A stretch of DNA of 64,000 nucleotides from JAIBJN01 sp963839745 (GTDB taxonomy: Bacteria > Actinomycetota > Thermoleophilia > Gaiellales > Gaiellaceae), in NCBI GenBank assembly GCA_963839745.1, contig CAWIWC010000010.1:62001-126000 (forward strand). Reading direction: 5' to 3'. The first letter of the stretch is position 1. Each line of letters starts with the position of its first letter. This document shows positions 58,243-64,000 of this stretch, piece by piece. A model generated the notes under the pieces. That model did no database searches. It was not told the DNA's origin and saw only the letters and a program-made list of their open reading frames with translations. The position numbers and the translations under genes are program-made.

Positions 58243-60006
58243 CTACCGGACCCCTGCTTTCGCCCTCCGCTCGCGGGCCTGGGCGACCCACTTCAGGCCC
58301 TGGAGGTAGAGGAGCGACTTGGGGCGCCGCACGATCTCCGCGTTCCGCAGGCTGATGAGGAACTCCTCGGGCGTCTCGAAGGCGCGCAGCCGGACGAGGC
58401 CGGTGCCGACGCCCTGGAGCACGTGCGCGTCCGAGCCCGCGCCCATGGTCAGGTTGTACTTGCGCGCGAAGCGCAGCGCCTCGTCGTTCATGGCCTCGAA
58501 GAGCAGGCGGGCATTGAAGACCTCGAAGACGTCGATCTCCGCGAGATGACGGTGCAGCGTGGTCGGGTCCGGGATCGTGTGCAGCCGGTCGAAGGGGTGG
58601 GGGAGGTAGACGACGCCACCCTGCTCGCGGATCGCCGCGATCGTGTCTCCCATGGACATGCCCCGGGGGATCTCCTCCTCGAGGAAGAGGCCGATGACCT
58701 CCCCGGAGTCCGTCTTCACTTCCTCGCCCGGGATGACGATCAGGTCGCGGTCGCGGGCGAGCTGCACCGCCTCCTGGGCGCCGGTGAAGACGTTGTGGTC
58801 GGTGACCGCGATCGCGCCGAGGCCGATGCTCTCGGCGTGGTCGAGGAGCGCGGGCACGGGAACGGCGCAGTCGTGCGAGTGGTCGGTGTGCATGTGGAGG
58901 TCGGCGAGCACGAAGGGGCGATCGGCGAGCGGGTCGGCGGCCTGGGTGCGAGCCGCCCGCCGCTTGCCCAGCACCTTGGAGTACGTCCGCTCGAGCGCGT
59001 CGGCGAGCTGTGCGAAGCCCTGGCCCGCGACCTCCCGCCTCGCGGCCTCGGCGCTGCGGGCGCGCCACTTCTCGTCCTCGCCGAGGCGGGCAAGCGCGGC
59101 GCCGACCAGCTCGGGCTGGTCGTCCGCGCCGGGCGGGACGACGACGGGGACTCCGGTCGCAGCGGCTTCGAGCGGCAGGCGCTCGTTCCCTCTCGCGGCG
59201 GGGACGAGGCCGGCGGCGCCGGCCAGCGCCTCGGCGCGCCCGCGGGCGTCGAGCGCAGTGCGGACAAGGACCCGGCCGCGGAACGCGCGCGGGACGTACG
59301 GTCTTCCGGAGAGCGAGGTCGTTCGCAGGACGAGTAGCTCCCAACCCGGCAGCTCCGCGAGGGCGCGGAAGGCGGCCCGCAGGCGCGGGAGCTCCTCGGT
59401 GCGCCACTCGAGCACGAACCGTGCGCGGGGCTTCGCGGGCTGGAAGAGCTCGAGGTCGACCCCTCGCGGCAGGAGCGCATAGTCGCCAGGGAACCGCACG
59501 GCAGCGGCCGTGGCCGCCTCCTCGCTCACGGCCGTCAGCGCGTCCACGCGCCCGAGGAGCCGCTCGCGCTGCTTCTTCCCCGGCGGATACCCGAGCCGCT
59601 CGGGCGAGTGGAACGTGGCCACCGCCAGCCCGCGCGCGTCGCGGAGGGCCAGGTAGGAGAGACTCGGGAGGCCGGGCTCGTGCCCGTGGACGACGTCGAA
59701 GCGATCGCGCGAGAGCGCCAGCTCGAGGTTCGCGCGCACGCCGATCGGCACCCCGAGGCGGCTCTTGCGCGAGATCGGGATCGCAGGGCCGAGCGCGACG
59801 ACGTCCTCGAGTGGCGTTCCGCTGCGGCCGAGCTGCTTCAACGCCCGGCGCCCGGCGGCCAGCTCGGTTGCCCGCCCGGAGGGAGCGAGGACGACGACCT
59901 CGTGCCCGCGCCCGCGGAGCTCCGCGGCCGCTCCGGCGACGTGGTCGTTGACGGGGTGCGGCTGCGACCAGGCGAACGGCGTCACCATGCAGATGCGAAG
60001 CGTCAC
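58243..60006 (-). CDS. GT4-type glycosyltransferase fused to a PHP domain
   Basis: This 587-residue protein has an N-terminal GT4-like part: MTLRICMVTPFAWSQPHPVN, FDVVHGHEPGLPSLSYLALR, DALTAVSEEAATAAAVRFPG and AATGVPVVVPPGADDQPEL. From about residue 350 a PHP phosphoesterase domain follows, with VLADLHMHTDHSHDC (HxH), AIAVTDHNVFTGAQ, VVYLPHPFDRLH and LTMGAGSDAHVLQGVGTG. The fusion suggests that a glycosylated or phosphorylated product is made and processed by one chain (inference). GTG start. The lead gene of the operon. Confidence 0.9.
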   Translation of the reverse strand: MTLRICMVTPFAWSQPHPVNDHVAGAAAELRGRGHEVVVLAPSGRATELAAGRRALKQLGRSGTPLEDVVALGPAIPISRKSRLGVPIGVRANLELALSRDRFDVVHGHEPGLPSLSYLALRDARGLAVATFHSPERLGYPPGKKQRERLLGRVDALTAVSEEAATAAAVRFPGDYALLPRGVDLELFQPAKPRARFVLEWRTEELPRLRAAFRALAELPGWELLVLRTTSLSGRPYVPRAFRGRVLVRTALDARGRAEALAGAAGLVPAARGNERLPLEAAATGVPVVVPPGADDQPELVGAALARLGEDEKWRARSAEAARREVAGQGFAQLADALERTYSKVLGKRRAARTQAADPLADRPFVLADLHMHTDHSHDCAVPVPALLDHAESIGLGAIAVTDHNVFTGAQEAVQLARDRDLIVIPGEEVKTDSGEVIGLFLEEEIPRGMSMGDTIAAIREQGGVVYLPHPFDRLHTIPDPTTLHRHLAEIDVFEVFNARLLFEAMNDEALRFARKYNLTMGAGSDAHVLQGVGTGLVRLRAFETPEEFLISLRNAEIVRRPKSLLYLQGLKWVAQARERRAKAGVR

Positions 60007-60088
60007 CTGGTCGATTCTACGTCCGCCCTTGAAGGCTTCCGCGGCCCGCGGTAGCGTCGCACTCTCAACCCCGTGGAGAGGAGGAAGA

Positions 60089-60928
60089 ATGTGTTCTCCG
60101 GGCACTGCTCAGATCGTTCGTGACCAGCTCGAGGCGGAGGGGGCGTCGAGGGTGAGCCGGCGGTCCGTGCTGGCGGGCGCTGCAGGCGCTGCCCTGGCTG
60201 CGAGCTTCCCCGCGAGCGCTCTCGCGAACGGCCGCGGACGAAAGCGGCGCTTCTGCGACCTCACGCACACCTTCCGGGAGGGCTTCCCGGTCTTCGTCAC
60301 CGGCGAGGAGCCGGAGCGCGAGACGATCGCCAACTACGCGACGGACGGGTTCTACGCCCAGAAGTGGACCTTCGGCGAGCATTCGGGAACCCACATGGAC
60401 GTCCCAGGGCACTTCATCCCGGGCGGCCGCCTGTCGCCGGACATCACGGTCCCCGAGCTGATCATCCCGGTCGTGGTCGTCGACATCCGCAAGAAGGCGC
60501 GGCAGGACCCGAACGCGATGGTCGAGGTCGACGACATCAGGCGCTTCGAGCGCAAGCACGGCAAGATCCCCCGAGGGGCCCTCGTCGCGGCCGACTCGGG
60601 CTGGGCCGACAAGGTCGACGATCCGCTCGCGTTCAAGGGCGGCACGGCCTTCCCGAACTACAACTTCCCGGGCTGGGGCCTCGAGGCCGCGCTCTACGTC
60701 GCCGAGAAGCGCGACGTCACCGCGATCGGCATCGACACGCTCAGCCTCGACCCCGGCAACTCCGCCACGTTTCCGGTGCACGTCCAGTACCTGGGGACCG
60801 ACCGCTACGGGATCGAGAACCTCACCGGCCTCGACTGCATCCCGCCGAGCGGCGCGACTGCGTACGTCGGGCTGATCCCGTGGGAAGAGGGCTCGGGCGG
60901 GCCTTGCCGGGTCGTCGCTTCCTGGTAG
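60089..60928 (+). CDS. Exported cyclase-family (kynurenine-formamidase-like) hydrolase
   Basis: This 279-residue protein starts at ATG after GGAGAGGAGG. Residues ~20-50 hold a twin-arginine-type signal (VSRRSVLAGAAGAALAASFP). The metal motif is GEHSGTHMDVPGHFIPGGRL (HxGTHxDxPxH), and GIENLTGLDCIPPSGATAYV ends the domain. Family members hydrolyse amides or esters (formylkynurenine, isatin). The substrate here is not known. It is divergent from the GT4-PHP gene. Confidence 0.92.
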   Translation: MCSPGTAQIVRDQLEAEGASRVSRRSVLAGAAGAALAASFPASALANGRGRKRRFCDLTHTFREGFPVFVTGEEPERETIANYATDGFYAQKWTFGEHSGTHMDVPGHFIPGGRLSPDITVPELIIPVVVVDIRKKARQDPNAMVEVDDIRRFERKHGKIPRGALVAADSGWADKVDDPLAFKGGTAFPNYNFPGWGLEAALYVAEKRDVTAIGIDTLSLDPGNSATFPVHVQYLGTDRYGIENLTGLDCIPPSGATAYVGLIPWEEGSGGPCRVVASW

Positions 60929-60939
60929 GCGAACCCCGT

Positions 60940-60957
60940 CAAGTAACAAAGTGTTAC
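60940..60957. repeat. TAACAAAGTGTTA palindrome, copy 2
   Basis: The core GTAACA-AAG-TGTTAC is identical to copy 1 at 56126. It lies 12 bp after the cyclase-family stop, just before the terminator hairpin. Confidence 0.6.
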
Positions 60958-60965
60958 GAGAGATC

Positions 60966-60991
60966 GAGGGGCCGGCGCGAGCCGGCCCCTC
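60966..60991. terminator. Terminator between convergent genes
   Basis: An 11-bp stem GAGGGGCCGGC/GCCGGCCCCTC with loop GCGA, the same stem as at 43088. It can serve both the cyclase-family gene and the MIPS gene. Confidence 0.72.
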
Positions 60992-61004
60992 GTCGTTCCA
61001 GGCG

Positions 61005-62462
61005 CTAGGCCTTCGCGGCGACCTTCGCGGTCTTGCGCGCGTACTTCTTGATGAACGCCTCGGTGAGATCGTGCGCCTCGTCGTCGATGATCTGCTTGGG
61101 AGGCGACTTCATCAGGTAGGCGCTCGGGCCCTCGAGGGCGCCGGAGACGCCGTTGTTGAGGGCGAGCTTGGCGAGCCGCACGGCGTCGATGACGATGCCG
61201 GCCGAGTTGGGGGAGTCCCAGACCTCGAGCTTCAGCTCGACGTTCAGCGGCACGTCGCCGAAGGACGTGCCCTCCATGCGGATGTAGGCCCACTTGCGGT
61301 CGGTCAGCCACGGCACGTAGTCGGACGGGCCGACGTGCACGTTGCCGGCGCCCATGTCGTAGTCGAGCATGGACGTGACCGCGTTCGTCTTCGAGATCTT
61401 CTTCGACTCGAGGCGCTCGCGCTCGAGCATGTTGAGGAAGTCCGAGTTCCCGCCGACGTTGAGCTGCATCGTCCGGTCGAGATGGACGCCGCGCTCGCGG
61501 AAGAGCGAGGTGAGGACGCGGTGCGTGATCGTGGCGCCGACCTGCGACTTGATGTCGTCGCCGATGATCGGAAGGCCGTGCTGCTCGAACTGGTTCCCGA
61601 AGTAGCCGCCCTTGGCGATGAACACGGGCATGCAGTTCACCATCGCGCACCCGGCCTTGAGGATCTGCTCCGTGTACCACTTGGTCGCCTCCTCGGAGCC
61701 GACCGGGAGGTAGTTGACGACGACGTCGGTGTTCGTCTCCTTGAGGATCTCGACGACGTCGTCGGTGTCGCCGGGGGCCTTCTCGACCACCTCGGAGATG
61801 TACTTGCCGAGCCCGTCGTGCGTCATGCCGCGGGAGACGGTGATGCCCGTCTTGGGGACGTCGGCGAACTTGTAGGTGTCGTTCGGGTGCGCCCAGATGG
61901 CGTCGGCGAGATCCTTGCCGACCTTGTCCGTCGTGACGTCGAAGGCGGCAGTGAACTCGACGTCGCGGACGTGATAGCCGCCGAGGTCGACGTGCATCAG
62001 ACCCGGGACGAAGGCGTCCGGATCGGCGTCCTTGTAGTACTCGACTCCCTGGAGCAGGGAGTTGGCGCAGTTGCCGACGCCGATGACGGCAACGCGGACC
62101 TTGTCCTCGGACCGCGCCCTCCCGTTGGTCTTCCCGTTCGTGCTGGCCATATCGTCCTTTCCTGTGAGTGCTGCGGTGAGTGTTGTCACGACGAGCTGGT
62201 TCGTCGTGCTAGCAGAACGGTCGGCCTCGTCCTTGAGCGCGGCCTTGAGAGGCGGAGGCACGCGCAGGAGCACCGCGCCGCTCGCGCCAGGGGTGGAGCC
62301 GCCGCGGCGCCCGCTCGGCTCGAACTCGACGCCGAAGCGCTCGGCGAGGATCGAGACGGCGACGTCGTTCATCGTCCCCTGCCGCCGCGAGACCTCGCGC
62401 GCGAGCGCGCGCTTGAGCGCGGAAGGCATGCGGACGAGGAGGCTTGTTCTGCTAGCAGCCAT
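61005..62462 (-). CDS. Ribbon-helix-helix domain continuous with myo-inositol-1-phosphate synthase
   Basis: From ATG 62462 the frame encodes a CopG/Arc-like stretch (SLLVRMPSALKRALAREVSR, MNDVAVSILAERFG, and a second similar unit LLRVPPPLKAALKDEADRSA). It then runs without a stop into MIPS from ATG 62150. The MIPS part shows VRVAVIGVGNCANSLLQGVE (NAD site), TDVVVNYLPVGSEEATKWY, NVGGNSDFLNMLERERL and SKTNAVTSMLDYDMGAGNVH. MIPS converts glucose-6-phosphate to inositol-3-phosphate. A good internal ribosome site (GGAAAGGA) precedes ATG 62150, so a 381-residue MIPS may be made separately. Part of the inositol-phospholipid operon. Confidence 0.88.
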   Translation of the reverse strand: MAASRTSLLVRMPSALKRALAREVSRRQGTMNDVAVSILAERFGVEFEPSGRRGGSTPGASGAVLLRVPPPLKAALKDEADRSASTTNQLVVTTLTAALTGKDDMASTNGKTNGRARSEDKVRVAVIGVGNCANSLLQGVEYYKDADPDAFVPGLMHVDLGGYHVRDVEFTAAFDVTTDKVGKDLADAIWAHPNDTYKFADVPKTGITVSRGMTHDGLGKYISEVVEKAPGDTDDVVEILKETNTDVVVNYLPVGSEEATKWYTEQILKAGCAMVNCMPVFIAKGGYFGNQFEQHGLPIIGDDIKSQVGATITHRVLTSLFRERGVHLDRTMQLNVGGNSDFLNMLERERLESKKISKTNAVTSMLDYDMGAGNVHVGPSDYVPWLTDRKWAYIRMEGTSFGDVPLNVELKLEVWDSPNSAGIVIDAVRLAKLALNNGVSGALEGPSAYLMKSPPKQIIDDEAHDLTEAFIKKYARKTAKVAAKA

Positions 62463-62477
62463 AAAGACTGCTAGCAG
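62449..62477 (-). promoter_or_regulatory. Paired CTGCTAGCAG palindromes at the RHH-MIPS start
   Basis: CTGCTAGCAG occurs at 62449-62458 and 62468-62477, 19 bp apart, flanking the start codon at 62460-62462. A third TGCTAGCA is at 62207-62214 inside the gene. A GATACT box lies just upstream on the minus strand. This suits autoregulation by the RHH domain (inference). Confidence 0.6.
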
Positions 62478-62481
62478 AGTA

Positions 62482-63117
62482 TCAGCTGGCGCGGAGCTGC
62501 TGCCGAACTGATAGCACTCGCTGCACGACCGTGATCCAGGCCGCCGCGGCGAGGAGCGTGACGGTGATCGGCAGGACGAGCTCGTGGAACGGAGCGAGGC
62601 CCAGCCCGACCGAGAGCACGATGACCCGTTCCGCACGGCTTCCGATGCCGACGTCGCCCTTGAGGCCGAGCGCCTCTGCGCGCGCACGCGTGTAGCTGAC
62701 GAGGAACGAGCCTCCGATGGCGGCGAAGGCCGCGGCGACGCCCCACTCGTAGCCGTCGCGCATCATCACGAGCCCGACGGCGCCGAGCATGAAGCCCTCG
62801 CCCACCCTGTCGACGGTCGAGTCGAGGAAGGCACCGAACGGCGTGCCCTTCCCGCTGCGCCGGGCGAGAGCGCCGTCGAGGATGTCGAGCACGCTCCCGA
62901 CGACGAACATGAGCCCGCCGACGAAGTAGAACCAGTGCGTGACGTACTCGAAGTAGACGACCACGGCGCCCGCGATGCAGAGGCTGACGCCGGCCACGGT
63001 GAGCGCGTCCGGGGTGACGCTCGTCCGCTCGAGGCCGGCGATCGACCGGCTCGCGATGCGGCGGGCCTCGTCCTGGTAGGTCTTCTTCGCGCGCTCGGCT
63101 TGCTGAGGGCTGCTCAA
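62482..63117 (-). CDS. CDP-alcohol phosphotransferase (phosphatidylinositol-phosphate synthase-like)
   Basis: This 211-residue membrane enzyme (TTG start) has the signature SVLDILDGALARRSGKGTPF and GAFLDSTVDRVGEGFML, i.e. D-x2-D-G-x2-A-R-x8-G-x3-D-x3-D. About six membrane helices follow. Next to MIPS it most likely joins CDP-diacylglycerol with inositol-3-phosphate to give phosphatidylinositol phosphate, as in mycobacteria. It is separated from the RHH-MIPS start by 19 bp. Confidence 0.93.
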   Translation of the reverse strand: MSSPQQAERAKKTYQDEARRIASRSIAGLERTSVTPDALTVAGVSLCIAGAVVVYFEYVTHWFYFVGGLMFVVGSVLDILDGALARRSGKGTPFGAFLDSTVDRVGEGFMLGAVGLVMMRDGYEWGVAAAFAAIGGSFLVSYTRARAEALGLKGDVGIGSRAERVIVLSVGLGLAPFHELVLPITVTLLAAAAWITVVQRVLSVRQQLRAS

Positions 63118-63127
63118 CGCAGCGAGG

Positions 63128-63892
63128 CTACCACCGGCGGTGCCCGCAGCGGTAGAGCGCGGGCGTGACCGCGGGGCGCCCTTCCTGGGCCCACGACACG
63201 ATCGTCGCGCCCATGAAGGCCACGCCTACTCCGGCCACGATGTCGAGCCAGAAGTGGTTGCCGGTCGCCATGACCGAGAACCAGACCCACGTCGGCCAGA
63301 GCGTCCAGAGGATCGCGGCCCAGCGGCTCTTGACGAGCGTCGCCATGGCGAAGCCGATGATCAGCGCGTCGGCCGCGTGCACGCTCGGCATGGCTGCGTA
63401 CGGGTTCGAGGCGAGCTCGATAAGCCCGCTGCCGTGGTTGACCGCGGAGGACTGGGCCAGCGTGTCCACGAAGCCGAACTCGGGGAACATGCGCGGTGGC
63501 GCGGTCGGCATGAGCACGTAGCCGACGAGCGCGAGCAGGTTCGTGGCGAAGACCCAGTTGCGAACGGTGACGAACGCGTCGTTCCGCATGAAGTAGATCC
63601 AGAGGAGCGACAGGCCGAGCACCGGGAACTGGGACAGCCAGTAGGTGAGGTTGACCGCCTCGAGCGCGAGGTCGCCCCCGTGCAGGACCGCCTGCTGGAT
63701 GTCCACCTCGACGAGGGCGTTGAACGCCCGCTCGGCGTCGATGACGGTGAGGCCGTTCTGGACTGCTTCGAGGGTGCTTCGATCGGCGATGCCGCGGGCG
63801 ATCTGGTACACCAGACCGAAACCAAGCCACAGCGAAAGCTGGAAGAAAAAGTCTTTCCAGCCATTGGGCAGATACCGGCCGACAGCGGTCAC
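63128..63892 (-). CDS. PAP2-superfamily membrane phosphatase
   Basis: This 254-residue protein starts at a GTG (TAVGRYLPNGWKDFFFQLSL). It has six membrane segments and the PAP2 motifs NPYAAMPSVHAADALIIGFA (PSVH) and VMATGNHFWLDIVAGVGVAF (GNHFWLD). The first motif, K-x6-R-P, is represented around LMPTAPPRMFPEF (PPR). It should remove phosphate from a lipid or polyprenyl phosphate. It sits 10 bp upstream of the PIP-synthase gene in the same operon. Confidence 0.9.
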   Translation of the reverse strand: MTAVGRYLPNGWKDFFFQLSLWLGFGLVYQIARGIADRSTLEAVQNGLTVIDAERAFNALVEVDIQQAVLHGGDLALEAVNLTYWLSQFPVLGLSLLWIYFMRNDAFVTVRNWVFATNLLALVGYVLMPTAPPRMFPEFGFVDTLAQSSAVNHGSGLIELASNPYAAMPSVHAADALIIGFAMATLVKSRWAAILWTLWPTWVWFSVMATGNHFWLDIVAGVGVAFMGATIVSWAQEGRPAVTPALYRCGHRRW

Positions 63893-63932
63893 AAGCCCAG
63901 TCTAGCGGCGGTGTCGGTTCGGTTTTCCCCCG

Positions 63933-63949
63933 TTTCACAAGTGGTGAAA
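63933..63949. promoter_or_regulatory. Inverted repeat upstream of a gene beyond the window
   Basis: TTTCAC and GTGAAA arms with a 5-bp centre lie in an AT-rich spot. A TACATT box at 63971 sits 7 bp before GTG 63983, so a leaderless plus-strand gene may start here and run out of the window. Confidence 0.35.
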
Positions 63950-64000
63950 GGCACATACGACGTGCGCCGATACATTGACGTCGTGGGCAGCATCCGGCCG

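Noticed and set aside
1..64000. CRISPR array, rRNA operon, complete insertion sequence or prophage
   Set aside because: I looked for regularly spaced repeats, rRNA-like conserved blocks, transposase and phage structural motifs and found none beyond the att-like repeats and the recombinase relic.
63944..64000. Plus-strand gene starting at GTG 63944
   Set aside because: The GTG lies inside the TTTCAC/GTGAAA inverted repeat and no ribosome site precedes it; a leaderless start at 63983 is as likely, and too little sequence remains to judge.

Overview
The window is very GC-rich (about 70%), with dense gene packing, frequent 4-bp ATGA/GTGA gene overlaps, many GTG starts and several candidate leaderless genes. 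Gene content points to a high-GC Actinobacteriota: myo-inositol-phosphate synthase next to a CDP-alcohol phosphotransferase, an Rpf-like lysozyme fold, L,D-transpeptidase, Ku, and VOC/ABM families. A Thermoleophilia/Gaiellales-type lineage is my inference. There is no rRNA, CRISPR array, complete transposase or prophage.

Layout. 1-9.2 kb: a cyclase fragment, AraC and VOC proteins, an ECF sigma factor with a SnoaL-like tail, a DHFR-like protein, an RnfD-like/FG-GAP/ASPIC protein split by an apparent frameshift, a PLP enzyme and a cupin. 9.3-15.8 kb: a nitrogen block, glnK-amt divergent from gltB, with an intrinsic terminator inside the glnK leader. 15.8-28.8 kb: three small proteins with strong signals, two ABM proteins, a desaturase, an L,D-transpeptidase, an AAA ATPase beside a DUF255 protein, a nicotinamidase-like hydrolase divergent from an NrtR-like Nudix regulator, an Rpf-like protein and a diguanylate cyclase. 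28.8-35.4 kb: an intact tRNA-Ala(UGC) followed by two more copies of its 3' end. These bound two small islands holding a fasciclin lipoprotein, DUF2188, an ABC-2 transporter, a double VOC protein and a 30-codon relic of a tyrosine recombinase.

35.4-48.3 kb: a lipoprotein, a Tim44-like protein, a MerR/B12 (CarH-type) regulator divergent from a DUF378 protein, an SDR, a secreted LVIVD/PA protein, a secreted X-Pro peptidase-like hydrolase, a polysaccharide deacetylase, Ku and a Na+/H+ antiporter. 48.3-54.1 kb: a tightly coupled minus-strand run of M3-type peptidase, COG2403 P-loop protein, carbamate kinase, ornithine carbamoyltransferase, rhomboid and zincin. 54.1-64 kb: a YjbQ protein, RlmD, an operon with a glycosyltransferase-PHP fusion and a degenerate uracil-DNA-glycosylase-like protein, a cyclase-family hydrolase, and an inositol phospholipid operon (PAP2, PIP synthase, MIPS). 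The MIPS frame continues upstream into a ribbon-helix-helix-like region.

Most notable: the CarH-type regulator next to three perfectly phased 11-bp TnnACA repeats, with the same spacing repeated at the fasciclin promoter 9 kb away; the glnK leader attenuator; the tRNA-Ala repeat islands; the RHH-MIPS continuous frame with TGCTAGCA operator-like palindromes; and four apparent single-base frameshifts, all in G/C runs, which look more like assembly errors than decay.
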